Part shown: positions 25,727-34,320 of the stretch, in pieces
Layout: every line of letters starts with the position of its first letter
How positions within the stretch are numbered: position 1 is the stretch's first letter
DNA from: Phycisphaerales bacterium
GTDB lineage: Bacteria > Planctomycetota > Phycisphaerae > Phycisphaerales > UBA1924
NCBI GenBank assembly: GCA_016742075.1
Contig: JACVCL010000005.1
Coordinates: 1 to 58,104, forward strand
DNA: 58,104 nucleotides
Direction: 5' to 3'
Program-made: the position numbers and the translations under genes
Notes under the pieces: model-generated
Seen by the model: only the letters and a program-made list of their open reading frames with translations
What the model was told of the DNA's origin: nothing
Databases searched by the model: none

Positions 25727-26589
25727 TTGACCATCCTCACGATGTTGGTCGACTCGTCGGTCAGCTCGATGAACTTCCCGCCCTCCACCTCGCGGCGCAG
25801 CTTCGTCGACTGCGTCACCGCGAACTCTTCAAGCGTGCCCGTCCCCACGTTCCACCGCACCGTGCCCGAGCTCGACGACCCGGTGATGCTCATGAGCGCC
25901 TTGGGCTGCCCCTCGCCGGGCTCCGGCAGGCTCAGCGCCCCGCTCACGCGGATCACCGCGTTCTCGCCCTCGACCGACTCGAGGTGGAACGTCATGTCGC
26001 TCTTCACCGCCGCGCCCACCATCGGGCTCGGCGCCGTCTCGCTCACCGTCCACGACGAGCCCGGCTCGGCGGTCCCCGGCTCGGCCCTGATCTGGAATAG
26101 CGCCGCCAGCTGCTTCTTCAGCCCATCCGGGCCCGTGCGCCCCAGCGCAAAGCCCTCGGGAGTCCTCACGTCAGTGATGGCCCCGAAGCGGTCCACCGTC
26201 AGCGCGATCGGCTTGTCGAGCATCGCGCGGATCACCGCCGCCCGCGGGTCGTCCTTGGCGTCCTGATCGACCGGACGCGACGAGTCGAAGGGTGGCGTCG
26301 CCGGGTTGTCGCTGCGCAGCACGTAGCGCGTGAACACCACCTCCGCCGCCGCGCCGCCCGTCGCCTCATCCACCGACACGATCCGCCGCGTCGCGTCGAT
26401 CACCACCGACGTCCGCTGCGACTGCGAGGGGATGCCCAGCTCCGGCGCCGACTGCGTCCGCGCCAGATCGGTGATCACCTGATACTTCAGCGTGCTCCCG
26501 CCGACAAACCGGGGCCGGAGATCGGCGGCGAGCGACGCCGGCGCGGCGATCACCATCGCGGCGGCGAAGGGCAGAATTCGGCTGAGCAC
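25723..26589 (-). CDS. Exported protein of unknown function
   Basis: A 288-residue secreted protein with signal peptide LSRILPFAAAMVIAAPASLAA. The remainder is a beta-rich domain with alternating hydrophobic strands (GGSTLKYQVITDL, TSVVIDATRRIVSVDEATG, GSSWTVSETAP, FHLESVEGENAVIRVSG), reminiscent of bacterial DUF6263-like proteins, but the match is by general pattern only. The GTG at 26589 is chosen because GAGGAG lies 11 bases upstream; an earlier in-frame start would disrupt the signal peptide. It is coupled to the downstream serine hydrolase by a four-base overlap, so both probably act in the periplasm. TACCTT (26649-26644) may be its -10. Confidence 0.75.
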   Translation of the reverse strand: MLSRILPFAAAMVIAAPASLAADLRPRFVGGSTLKYQVITDLARTQSAPELGIPSQSQRTSVVIDATRRIVSVDEATGGAAAEVVFTRYVLRSDNPATPPFDSSRPVDQDAKDDPRAAVIRAMLDKPIALTVDRFGAITDVRTPEGFALGRTGPDGLKKQLAALFQIRAEPGTAEPGSSWTVSETAPSPMVGAAVKSDMTFHLESVEGENAVIRVSGALSLPEPGEGQPKALMSITGSSSSGTVRWNVGTGTLEEFAVTQSTKLRREVEGGKFIELTDESTNIVRMVK

Positions 26590-26754
26590 GGCGCAGGCTC
26601 CTCGGGCGGCCGCCGCCACACCCCGCGGGGCGGCCGGCTCACCAAGGTATACCGCCGCCGGGCCCGGCCGCCGCGGCGGGCCGGCACCTCACCGCAGGCC
26701 CTCGGGCAGCACCCCAGCGAGAAGATGGGGGCGGCTTCGAGAGCGGAAGGGAGA

Positions 26755-26797
26755 GTTGGTGGGGGGAGTGGTGGGGTGGTGGGGTGGTGGGGGGGGG
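26755..26797 (+). repeat. G-rich tract with GGTGGGGTGGTGG repeats
   Basis: Runs of three to nine G separated by single T or A, partly a tandem GGTGGGG pattern, ending exactly at the sucC stop codon. At least four G-runs make it a strong G-quadruplex candidate in the plus strand. Similar tracts occur near 33.6 kb and 49.6 kb. Confidence 0.75.
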
Positions 26798-28006
26798 TCA
26801 GCGGGCCGACTTCACCGCCGCCACAACCTTCCGGGCCGCGTCGCCCAGGTCGTCGGCGGCCTGCATCGTCGGCAGTTCGGGCCGGGCCGCCTGCAGCAGG
26901 GCCTTGCCCTCCGCCACGCGGTTGCCCTCGAGCCGGACCACCAGCGGCACGCGGAAGCCCACTTCCTTCGCCGCGTTGATCACCGCCTGCGCGATCACAT
27001 CGCACCGCATGATGCCGCCGAAGATGTTCACCAGCACACCCTTCACGGCGCTGTCCGACAGGATGATCCGGAACCCCTCCGTCACCGCCGCCTCAGAAGC
27101 GCCGCCGCCCACGTCCAGGAAGTTGGCCGGCTGCCCGCCGGCGTGCTTGATGATGTCCATCGTCGCCATCGCCAGCCCTGCCCCATTCACCAGGCAGCCG
27201 ATGTTCCCCTCCAGCTGCACGTACGACAGCCCGTGGCTGATCGCCTTCAGTTCGTTGGCGTTCTCCTCGGTCGGGTCGAACAGCGCGTCGATCTCGGGCT
27301 GGCGGAACAGCGCGTTGTCGTCAAAGTTGAACTTCGCGTCGATCGCCAGCACCCGCCCCTCGGGGAACTCGGGCGACGGCGGCGTCAGCACCAGCGGATT
27401 GATCTCCGCCAGCGAGCAGTCCCTCGCCAGGAACAGCCCGGCCAGCCGCTGCATCACGTTCACCGCCTGCCCCACCTGCTTGCCGGTGAACCCCAGCTCG
27501 TAGGCGATCCGCCGCGCCTGGTGCGCCTGCAGGCCCATCAGCGGGTGAATCGGCTCCTTGATGATCGCATCCGGGTTCGTCGCCGCAACGTGCTCGATCT
27601 CCACCCCGCCCTGCGCCGACGCGATCAGCAGGTTCCGCCGGCTCGTCCGGTCCGTGGTGATCGCCAGGTAGAACTCCTTGGCGATGTCCACCCCCGCCGC
27701 CAGCAGCAGCTTGTGCACCGGCAGGCCCTCCGGCGGCGTCTGCGGCGACACCATCCGGTTCGACAGCATGAACTTCGCGGCGTCCTCGGCCTCACGGGCC
27801 GACCGCACCAGCTTCACGAACCCCGCCTTGCCGCGCCCGCCCGCGTGCACCTGCGCCTTCACCACCGCCAGCGGCCCGTCGGGCCCGCCGCTCACCAGCC
27901 GGTAGGCGTGCGCCGCCTGCTCGGCGCGCTCGATCACACCACCGGCGGGCACAGGAACCCCGGCGTCGCTCAGCAGTTGCCGCGCCTGATACTCGTGGAT
28001 CTTCAT
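26798..28006 (-). CDS. sucC: Succinyl-CoA synthetase (ADP-forming) beta subunit
   Basis: The TCA-cycle enzyme subunit that binds nucleotide and couples succinyl-CoA cleavage to ATP or GTP formation. The 402 residues start MKIHEYQARQLLSDAGVPVP, the diagnostic N-terminus, followed by the ATP-grasp domain (AQVHAGGRGKAGFVKL), CSLAEINPLVLT (metal ligands), NGAGLAMATMDIIKHAGG and FGGIMRCDVIAQ. The partner sucD is not adjacent: the flanks are an unknown exported protein and rpmH. No Shine-Dalgarno is visible. Since rpmH ends 103 bases upstream on the same strand, sucC may be read from the rpmH promoter. Confidence 0.97.
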   Translation of the reverse strand: MKIHEYQARQLLSDAGVPVPAGGVIERAEQAAHAYRLVSGGPDGPLAVVKAQVHAGGRGKAGFVKLVRSAREAEDAAKFMLSNRMVSPQTPPEGLPVHKLLLAAGVDIAKEFYLAITTDRTSRRNLLIASAQGGVEIEHVAATNPDAIIKEPIHPLMGLQAHQARRIAYELGFTGKQVGQAVNVMQRLAGLFLARDCSLAEINPLVLTPPSPEFPEGRVLAIDAKFNFDDNALFRQPEIDALFDPTEENANELKAISHGLSYVQLEGNIGCLVNGAGLAMATMDIIKHAGGQPANFLDVGGGASEAAVTEGFRIILSDSAVKGVLVNIFGGIMRCDVIAQAVINAAKEVGFRVPLVVRLEGNRVAEGKALLQAARPELPTMQAADDLGDAARKVVAAVKSAR

Positions 28007-28109
28007 CGGGCCGGCTCGTCTCGGGTTGTGGGGATGGCTCGGCCGGAAGGGCCGCGGCGGGAAGAACGCAGGGGTGACTGAAAACCAACAGGGTGGGCGG
28101 GCAACGGCG

Positions 28110-28256
28110 TCAGCGGCGCTTGTCGGCGACGTTGACCGTCCGGCCCGCGCGACGCTGACGATTGATCGTCTTGCGCCCGTTCTTGGTCTTCATCCGGGCT
28201 CGGAACCCGATGGCGCGCTTGCGCTTGATGCGGCTGGTCTTGTGCGGGTAATGCAT
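28110..28256 (-). CDS. rpmH: 50S ribosomal protein L34
   Basis: A 48-residue basic ribosomal protein with the diagnostic core IKRKRAIGFRARMKTKNGRKTINRQRRAGR. The N-terminus MHYPHKTSR replaces the usual MKRTYQPS, and the C-terminus has an extra VNVADKRR. GGAG lies about ten bases before the ATG. In most bacteria rpmH is followed by rnpA, yidD and yidC near dnaA; here sucC follows instead and no rnpA is recognisable. A conventional promoter precedes it. Confidence 0.95.
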   Translation of the reverse strand: MHYPHKTSRIKRKRAIGFRARMKTKNGRKTINRQRRAGRTVNVADKRR

Positions 28257-28300
28257 GAGGCGGGCTCCGGTCTGGGGACAAGACGGATTTTGGGGGAGGG

Positions 28301-28329
28301 AGAATAGCAGCGGGTCCGACCCGAGCCAA
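28301..28329 (-). promoter_or_regulatory. Sigma-70-like promoter of rpmH
   Basis: Minus-strand TTGGCT (28329-28324), a 17-base spacer and TATTCT (28306-28301), about 45 bases before the rpmH start. Confidence 0.6.
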
Positions 28330-28455
28330 GCGCCCCCCGCCAACCCGGGCCCCGGCTCCGCCCGCCGCCCGGCCCACCAATCATGATGTTCGGTATTTGA
28401 ACGGTATCTCCAAGGGTCCGATCAACACAATGTTCAGCGAAGTGCGCACCAGGTC

Positions 28456-28746
28456 ATGGCAACCGCCCGTCCGCTCGATACGTTGAAGGTGCCCGAGGAT
28501 GTTCCTCGGGCCGGTTCGGCCGCGTGGGCCGAGCAACCGTTCGCCGGCGCGGGCCCTGTGTCCCCGCCGGCGGCCCACACGGTGGCTGAGCCCACGCGAC
28601 CAGACACGCGGATCGGTTGCGCGGCGTGCCGCGGACCCGCGGGGTATCCCCCCCCCCCGGCGGCCCGGCACGAGGAGCGCGACCGTCTGGTCTGGTTTCG
28701 GCGCCCCCGCCCCCCGGCGGGCCGGCGCCCGGAGTGCGCGGCGTGA
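28456..28746 (+). CDS. Possible small protein overlapping rnc (doubtful)
   Basis: A 96-residue frame from ATG 28456 that ends with TGA at 28744-28746, overlapping the rnc GTG start by the four-base GTGA arrangement typical of translational coupling. The protein is Pro/Ala/Arg-rich with one CAAC motif and no recognisable domain or membrane segment. Its ribosome-binding site is weak. It may be a real upstream peptide or only the 5' leader of rnc in a GC-rich frame. The preceding ~75 bases (28381-28455) are distinctly richer in A and T and probably hold the rnc promoter. Confidence 0.3.
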   Translation: MATARPLDTLKVPEDVPRAGSAAWAEQPFAGAGPVSPPAAHTVAEPTRPDTRIGCAACRGPAGYPPPPAARHEERDRLVWFRRPRPPAGRRPECAA

Positions 28747-29615
28747 GCGTCGATCAAGCGATGATCGAGGAAGCCGAGCGGATCCTCGGCCACACCTTCG
28801 CCAATAAGGACCTTCTCCGCGTGGCTCTCACCCACGCGTCGATCGCCGATACCCGCCTGGTCTCCAACGAGCGGCTGGAGTTCCTGGGCGATGCCGTCCT
28901 CGGCATGCTCGTCTGCGACTACCTCTACGACCGCTACACCAGCCTCCTCGAGGGCGAGCTCACCAAGATCAAGAGCGCCGTCGTCTCCCGCCGTATGTGC
29001 GCCCGCATCGCCGGCGAGCTCGGCCTCGACCGCCTGCTCGCCCTCGGCAAGGGCATGAAGACCCGCACCGCCCTGCCCAGTTCCCTCAGCGCCGCCGTGC
29101 TCGAGTCCGCCATCGGCGCCATGTACCTCGACGCCGGCATCGAGAGGGTCCGCGCGTTCCTCATGCCCCATCTCGCCGAGCACATCGCCCAGGCCGCCAC
29201 CAGCGGCCACCAGCAGAACTTCAAGAGCGTCCTCCAGCAGCACGCCCAGTCGCGCATGGGCGCCCAGCCCGTCTACGTCCTCATCGCCGAGCAGGGCCCC
29301 GATCACGCCAAAGACTTCCAGGTCGCCGTCGAGATCGGCCAGCGACGCTTCCCGCCCTGCTGGGCCGGTTCCAAGAAGCAGGCCGAGCAGTCCGCCGCCC
29401 TCACCGCCCTCGAAGAACTCGGCCTCATGGCCCGCGACGAGCACGGCCACGCCGTCTACGTCGGCCACCGCCTCGCCGAGCCCGCCGATGAACTCGCCGC
29501 AGACCTCGCCGCCGAGGCCGCCGCCGACCCTTCCGAAGCCCCGACGCCCCCCGACCCCACCCCCGACCCGATCGCCGCCTCCCAGCAGCCCGCCGACACC
29601 CAGTCCGCCGCCTAG
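28743..29615 (+). CDS. rnc: Ribonuclease III
   Basis: The double-strand-specific endoribonuclease that processes rRNA and mRNA; 290 residues. The nuclease signature ERLEFLGDAVLG carries the metal-binding Glu and Asp residues, and the second acidic site is in SAAVLESAIGAMYLDAG. A double-stranded-RNA-binding domain follows (QNFKSVLQQHAQSR ... GSKKQAEQSAALTALEELG). After residue ~235 there is an Ala/Pro/Asp-rich tail of about 55 residues not present in E. coli RNase III (226 residues), probably disordered. The GTG at 28743 is preferred; ATG 28761 is a shorter alternative. Convergent overlap of four bases with the next gene. Confidence 0.95.
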   Translation: MSVDQAMIEEAERILGHTFANKDLLRVALTHASIADTRLVSNERLEFLGDAVLGMLVCDYLYDRYTSLLEGELTKIKSAVVSRRMCARIAGELGLDRLLALGKGMKTRTALPSSLSAAVLESAIGAMYLDAGIERVRAFLMPHLAEHIAQAATSGHQQNFKSVLQQHAQSRMGAQPVYVLIAEQGPDHAKDFQVAVEIGQRRFPPCWAGSKKQAEQSAALTALEELGLMARDEHGHAVYVGHRLAEPADELAADLAAEAAADPSEAPTPPDPTPDPIAASQQPADTQSAA

Positions 29616-31435
29616 CGCGACCACCCCGCAAGGTCCACGCGCACACGCCCCGGCTCCAACTGCCCGGGCATCAGCGGCCGCGGCCACGTGTACCGCACAC
29701 CGCGCGCATCCGTCCTCGAAAGCCCCATCAGCAGCGACGGCGCTGTCGCGGGGTTATCCACCAGCTCCACCGGGATCGGCACCACCGCCGTCCACAGGCC
29801 CTTCTCGTCGCTCACCACCGCGTTGGCCACCACCGGCGACCCCGGACGCGACTCATCGGCCACACGCCCCGAGCGATCGACCCGCAGAATCGCCCGCGAC
29901 TCGGCGAACGGGCCGATGTACACCCGCACCGCGTCGGCCGGCCCCTCCGCCGCGCCCGGCGCAGGCGGGCCCGCCGGGGGCTCGCCCTCGCCCGCCACGC
30001 TCCGGCACTCGACGAACAACTCCCACCGCCCTCCCGGCCCCCCCGCCGCGGGCTGGAGCAGCGCCGCCGCCGCCTCGCCGGGCACCGGCACCTCCGGCTC
30101 ACCGGCCAGCCAGCTCCGCATCGTCCACACCGGCAGCATCGGCGACATGAGCAGCCCCGGGGGCCGGGCCCGCACCGCGCTCCCCAGCACCGTGATCTGC
30201 GTCCGCCAGTCGCCCGCCCGCGCCACGACGTTCGCCAGCCCGTCGCCCCGCCCGGCGTTGATGTCGGTCGCCAGCAGCACCGAGTCGTGCGCCGGCAGCG
30301 GCGTGGGGTTGCCCGCCGTCGCCCCCGCCTCGGCCGCCGAGGCCGTTGTCGCCCGCCCACGCAGGTCCGCCACGCCGATGTGCAGCCGCTGCGCCGCGCC
30401 CGCCGCCCCCACGCCCACACCCGCATCGTCGATCGGCCACGCCACCGCCGCCGGCGCGTGCGCCAGCCACGCCTGCGCCGCCTGCACGCGCCGCTCGGGT
30501 GTCGCCGCCGGGTCCACCAGCGTCCGCAGCAGCAGCGACGTCTCACCGTCGTCAGGGGGCCACACCGGCCTCAGGTTGCCCCCCGGCAGCCGAACCACCG
30601 CCGTCAGCGTCCGGAGCACGTCGAGCGCCACGGCCTCATCCGCACGGCCCAGCTCGGCCAGCCCGGCACGCCACTGGTCCTCCAGCTGCCGCGCCAGACC
30701 ATCCAGCACCGGGTCGGCCAGCGACGCCGGCACCGCCCGCCCCAACTCCGCCTCGCTGTACCGCTCGCCCGCCAGCCGGGCCCGCCATCGCTCAAAGGGG
30801 TCCAGCGCCGCCTGCTCCAGCAGCAGCCCCAGACCCCGCCGTGCGTTCTCCGAGGCCCCCGGTCTGGGTGGAGACGGGTCCAGCCGTCGCTCCGGCGGCG
30901 GCGGCAACGGAATCAGCCGCAGCGAGCCCGCCCCCACGGGCACTTCCAGCGGCCGGCGGCCGAAATCCGGCGGCGGGCTGACTGCCACCACCCAGTACGC
31001 CGCCGCCGCGCCCGACGGCACTCGCCCCGCCTCCGGCCGCACCGCCGACCACCGCAGCCGAGACGACGGCAGCCACGACGCCAGCGCCGCGGGGCTCCTC
31101 ACGGGCTCGGCCACGATCAGCGCCGCGTCCAGGCCCCTTGGCGGCCGCCAGGTCCACGCCGGACGCGTCCCCTCCGCGCCCGCGCCCTCCGACGCCGCCG
31201 GCACCACCGGCACGAACACCCGCCGGCCGGGCACCACCGCCAACTGGCTCACCGCCGGAATGACCGCCCCCACCTCCGTGCCCATCTCCACCGGCCGCGA
31301 TCGCCCCGGGACCTCGGCCACCGGCCCGGCCGCCCGCCCGGCCCCGCCGCACCCGCCCGCCGCCAGCGCCCCCGAAGCCATACCCGCCGCGACGAGCCAG
31401 ATCAGGGTCGGTTTCCGATGGTGCCGGCGGTCCAT
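29612..31435 (-). CDS. Exported protein of unknown function, possible lipoprotein
   Basis: A 607-residue protein with an N-terminal signal-like segment (LIWLVAAGMASGALAAGGCGG). A Cys follows Ala-Ala-Gly-Gly, close to but not a perfect lipobox. The mature part is very rich in Ala, Pro, Gly and Arg. The C-terminal ~170 residues contain strand-rich blocks (GRWELFVECRS, AVRVYIGPFAESRAILRVDRSG, GLWTAVVPIPVELVDN) that resemble a carbohydrate-binding-module-like beta-sandwich, an inference from pattern only. No catalytic motif is visible. Its 3' end overlaps the rnc stop by four bases in convergent orientation. Confidence 0.78.
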   Translation of the reverse strand: MDRRHHRKPTLIWLVAAGMASGALAAGGCGGAGRAAGPVAEVPGRSRPVEMGTEVGAVIPAVSQLAVVPGRRVFVPVVPAASEGAGAEGTRPAWTWRPPRGLDAALIVAEPVRSPAALASWLPSSRLRWSAVRPEAGRVPSGAAAAYWVVAVSPPPDFGRRPLEVPVGAGSLRLIPLPPPPERRLDPSPPRPGASENARRGLGLLLEQAALDPFERWRARLAGERYSEAELGRAVPASLADPVLDGLARQLEDQWRAGLAELGRADEAVALDVLRTLTAVVRLPGGNLRPVWPPDDGETSLLLRTLVDPAATPERRVQAAQAWLAHAPAAVAWPIDDAGVGVGAAGAAQRLHIGVADLRGRATTASAAEAGATAGNPTPLPAHDSVLLATDINAGRGDGLANVVARAGDWRTQITVLGSAVRARPPGLLMSPMLPVWTMRSWLAGEPEVPVPGEAAAALLQPAAGGPGGRWELFVECRSVAGEGEPPAGPPAPGAAEGPADAVRVYIGPFAESRAILRVDRSGRVADESRPGSPVVANAVVSDEKGLWTAVVPIPVELVDNPATAPSLLMGLSRTDARGVRYTWPRPLMPGQLEPGRVRVDLAGWSR

Positions 31436-31611
31436 GGTTGGCTCAATAAGAAGGGGAGCGTGCCCGGTGTGCAAGCGCGTGGCGACCGGGTTCTGACGCG
31501 TCCCGCCGCGATCAAAATCCCGAGAGGGCCGAAGGACCCGCATCGGCCGGCCGATGTTCATCGCGCCCCGCCGGATCGACGAGAGCCCGAGAGACGGAGA
31601 CACCGCCCACC

Positions 31612-31932
31612 ATGGTCACCCTGACCGAGAAAGACGCCGAGTTCCGCCTCTTCGCCCCCGATGCCCGGACGGTCGAGATCCTTGGCTCCTTCACCGGCTG
31701 GCACGACCAACCGGTCGCCATGCGGCCCCACGGCGACGGGTGGTGGTCGGCCCGGCTGGAGCTGCTCCCCGGCGACCACGAGTTCCAGTACCTCATCGAC
31801 CGCACCGTCTGGCTGGCCGACTACGCCGCCGGCGGCGTGCGCCTCAGCAGGCTGGGCTCGTGGGTCAGCCTCCTCACCATCTCCCCGGGGGTGGTCCCGA
31901 CCACCACCGTCGGGAGCCGGCAGGTCGCCTGA
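31612..31932 (+). CDS. Stand-alone glycogen-binding (CBM48/AMPK-beta-like) domain protein
   Basis: A 106-residue protein consisting of one early-set beta-sandwich of the CBM48 type. Diagnostic elements are FRLFAPDARTVEILGSFTGWHD, DGWWSARLELLPGDHEFQYLID and the final strand. In glycogen-branching enzymes and AMPK such domains bind alpha-glucans. Here there is no catalytic domain, so it may target or sense glycogen; a regulatory role is inferred. The ATG at 31612 has ACGGAGA about ten bases upstream. It is a monocistronic gene with a hairpin terminator at 31972. Confidence 0.85.
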   Translation: MVTLTEKDAEFRLFAPDARTVEILGSFTGWHDQPVAMRPHGDGWWSARLELLPGDHEFQYLIDRTVWLADYAAGGVRLSRLGSWVSLLTISPGVVPTTTVGSRQVA

Positions 31933-31971
31933 CCACGCCGGAAGGGCGCATAAACGTCTGACTCGAGACGT

Positions 31972-32003
31972 CCGCCCGGGCCGGAGCGCCCGGGCGGTTG
32001 TCA
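31972..32003 (+). terminator. Hairpin terminator after the CBM48 gene
   Basis: Stem ccgcccggg with cccgggcgg (31972-31980 and 31989-31997), loop of eight, then TTGTCATT. The U-tract is weak. Confidence 0.55.
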
Positions 32004-32153
32004 TTCCCGGCCGTCCACACCTCCCCCCTCACGCCACCAACCCCCCCTGCGTGGGTTTGCCAACCGGGGAAAGTTCCGGGACATTGCTCCCGCCGCGTTC
32101 TTTGACGGGCTTCGCCCGCCGGCGGCCGACATCCGGGTGAGAGGAGTCTCGCC

Positions 32154-32858
32154 ATGGAGCAACCGAACATCCTCGCCCGCACGATCTGCGAGTTCATTGG
32201 CACCTTCGCGCTGATGTTCGTCGGCGGCGCGGCCATCCTGCACACCACGGGCACCACCTATTCCGGCACCGCCCTCATCGTGGTGGCCCTGGCCCACGGC
32301 CTCATCCTCTCGGTGATGGTCTCCGCCGCCATGCACATCTCCGGCGGCCAGTTCAACCCCGCCGTATCGCTGGCCCTCGCGGCGATCGGCAAGCAGTCCA
32401 TCCCCAGCGCCATCATCCTGGCCATCGCCCAGTGCGCGGGCGCCGTCGCGGCGGCCTGGACGCTCTCCCGAGCCTTCTCCGCCGATGCCGCCGCCGCCGG
32501 CAAGCTCGGCGCCACCCTCGGGTCGCTCTCCGCCGAGGCCACCATCGTCCCGCTCTTCGCCCTCGAGGTGATCGCCACCTTCCTCCTCATGTTCGTCATC
32601 CTCGGCTCCGCGGTCGACCAGCGGGGTGTCGGCAAGGGCCCCTACGTCGGCGGCTTCGCCATCGGCCTCTGCGTCTCGGCCAACATCCTCTGTTTCGGCC
32701 CGCTCACCGGCGCGTCGATGAACCCCGCAAGATCCCTCGGGCCGGCTCTCATCGGCGGCCACTGGGACGTCCACTGGGTCTACTGGGCCGCCCCCATCGC
32801 CGGCGCCGTCGCCGCGGCGATCGTCTGGAGGCTCTTCCTCGACGAAGCCAAGCCCTGA
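32154..32858 (+). CDS. Aquaporin / MIP-family channel
   Basis: A 234-residue inner-membrane channel with six helices and two Asn-Pro-Ala half-helices, in GGQFNPAVS and TGASMNPARSLGPAL. The length and the second NPA block match AqpZ-type water channels rather than the longer GlpF glycerol facilitators, which usually have Asp after the second NPAR. Water transport is therefore the more likely function, but small solutes cannot be excluded. The start is unambiguous: GAGAGGAGT lies about ten bases before the ATG. It is a single gene, convergent with the rpsG terminator. Confidence 0.93.
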   Translation: MEQPNILARTICEFIGTFALMFVGGAAILHTTGTTYSGTALIVVALAHGLILSVMVSAAMHISGGQFNPAVSLALAAIGKQSIPSAIILAIAQCAGAVAAAWTLSRAFSADAAAAGKLGATLGSLSAEATIVPLFALEVIATFLLMFVILGSAVDQRGVGKGPYVGGFAIGLCVSANILCFGPLTGASMNPARSLGPALIGGHWDVHWVYWAAPIAGAVAAAIVWRLFLDEAKP

Positions 32859-32950
32859 CCCCCCCTCACCGGGCACCCCTCAGCCCTCTCCCCTCTGCCC
32901 GCTCCCGTCTCCCCGACCCGCGCCCGGTTCCACCCCGGGGCGGGGCCAAG

Positions 32951-32990
32951 TCCACAAACAAACAGGCCCCGCTGCGTGAGCGGGGCCTGT
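32951..32990 (-). terminator. Rho-independent terminator of rpsL-rpsG
   Basis: Minus-strand stem acaggccccgct with agcggggcctgt, loop of five bases, then TTTGTTTG. It lies about 40 bases after the rpsG stop and marks the end of the cluster before any fusA or tuf gene. Confidence 0.88.
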
Positions 32991-33029
32991 GGTTGAGTCT
33001 GGGGTTGGGCCGCCGAGCAGGCGGCCGGT

Positions 33030-33527
33030 TCACCACGTGCCGAAGTGCGAGAACGCCTTGTTGGCCTCGGCCATGCGGTGGGTCTGGTCGCGGGTGGTCA
33101 TGGCCTTGCCCTCGCCGCGCGACGCGGCCAGGAGCTCGTCGGCCAGGCGGGCCGACATCGGGCGGCCCTTCTCGGCCCGGCAGCCCTGGATGATCCAGCG
33201 GAACGCCAGCGACAGCGCCCGGCGCGGCTTCACCGACATCGGAACCTGGTAGTTGGCGCCGCCGACGCGCTTCGAACGCACCTCGACGTACGGCTTGGCG
33301 TTCTCGATGGCCTTCTCGAACACCTGGATCGCCGACGTCAGCCCGGCGGGGTGCGGCTGCTTGGCCAGGCGGCCGTCGATGTCCTCCAGCGCGTCGTACA
33401 CGCACCGCAGCGCCGCGCCCTTCTGGCCGTCGCGCATGATGCAGTTGATGAACTTGCTGAGGGTCCGGTTCCCGAACTTCGGGTCCGGGCGGAGCTGCGA
33501 GTCAGAGGCGGTAATGCGGCCGGCCAT
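33030..33527 (-). CDS. rpsG: 30S ribosomal protein S7
   Basis: A 165-residue primary 16S rRNA-binding protein that organises the head of the small subunit. Conserved blocks include FINCIMRDGQKGAAL, RSKRVGGANYQVPMSVKPRR and TTRDQTHRMAEANKAFSHF. AAGGAGA lies eight bases before the ATG. It follows rpsL on the same strand but after 195 bases, much longer than usual, with a G/C-rich tract inside. In E. coli the rpsL-rpsG spacer carries the S7 autoregulatory site, so this leader may be regulatory. fusA and tuf do not follow. Confidence 0.97.
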   Translation of the reverse strand: MAGRITASDSQLRPDPKFGNRTLSKFINCIMRDGQKGAALRCVYDALEDIDGRLAKQPHPAGLTSAIQVFEKAIENAKPYVEVRSKRVGGANYQVPMSVKPRRALSLAFRWIIQGCRAEKGRPMSARLADELLAASRGEGKAMTTRDQTHRMAEANKAFSHFGTW

Positions 33528-33583
33528 GGGATTCTCCTTCGTGGCTCATCTGCCGTCCCCGGTCCACCCGGGCCACCGGGTGA

Positions 33584-33624
33584 GCGGTGGGGAGTGGGAG
33601 TGTTGGTGGGGGGGGAGGGGGGCG
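33584..33624 (+). repeat. G-rich tract in the rpsL-rpsG spacer
   Basis: Plus-strand runs of G separated by single T, A or C (ttggtgggggggga followed by gggggg). It is transcribed as a C-rich segment in the rpsL-rpsG message. It resembles the tracts at 26755 and 49559. Confidence 0.65.
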
Positions 33625-33722
33625 GCTGTGTGTTCACCGGGCGGTTTGGCGGGCCGGCCGGTTACTTGCCTGATCGCGATGCACGATGCCGATTCGACGA
33701 TCGCCGGGACGCTCCCGGCGGA

Positions 33723-34097
<375 letters not shown>

Positions 34098-34258
34098 GAG
34101 ATCGGATCCAACAGTCAGTCTGGCCCCGTGATCGTCACGGAGCGGCACACGCGGGCGGCGGGATGACCCGGCTCGACACACGAGCCCAGGCCCCGGGGGG
34201 CCCTGCGGTCGGGAGGCGGCCGAAACAACGCTCGCTCCCCACGAGAGCGAGGGTCGGG

Positions 34259-34286
34259 AGTGTAGCCGTGCCGCCGGCCGACGCAA
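34259..34286 (-). promoter_or_regulatory. Sigma-70-like promoter of rpsL
   Basis: Minus-strand TTGCGT (34286-34281), a 16-base spacer and TACACT (34264-34259). The ~155-base leader contains an inverted repeat (CTCGCT ... AGCGAG, near 34231-34251) that could be a regulatory hairpin. Confidence 0.6.
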
Positions 34287-34320
34287 GCGGCCAAGCCCAA
34301 GAAACCCCATCTGTTCGGTT

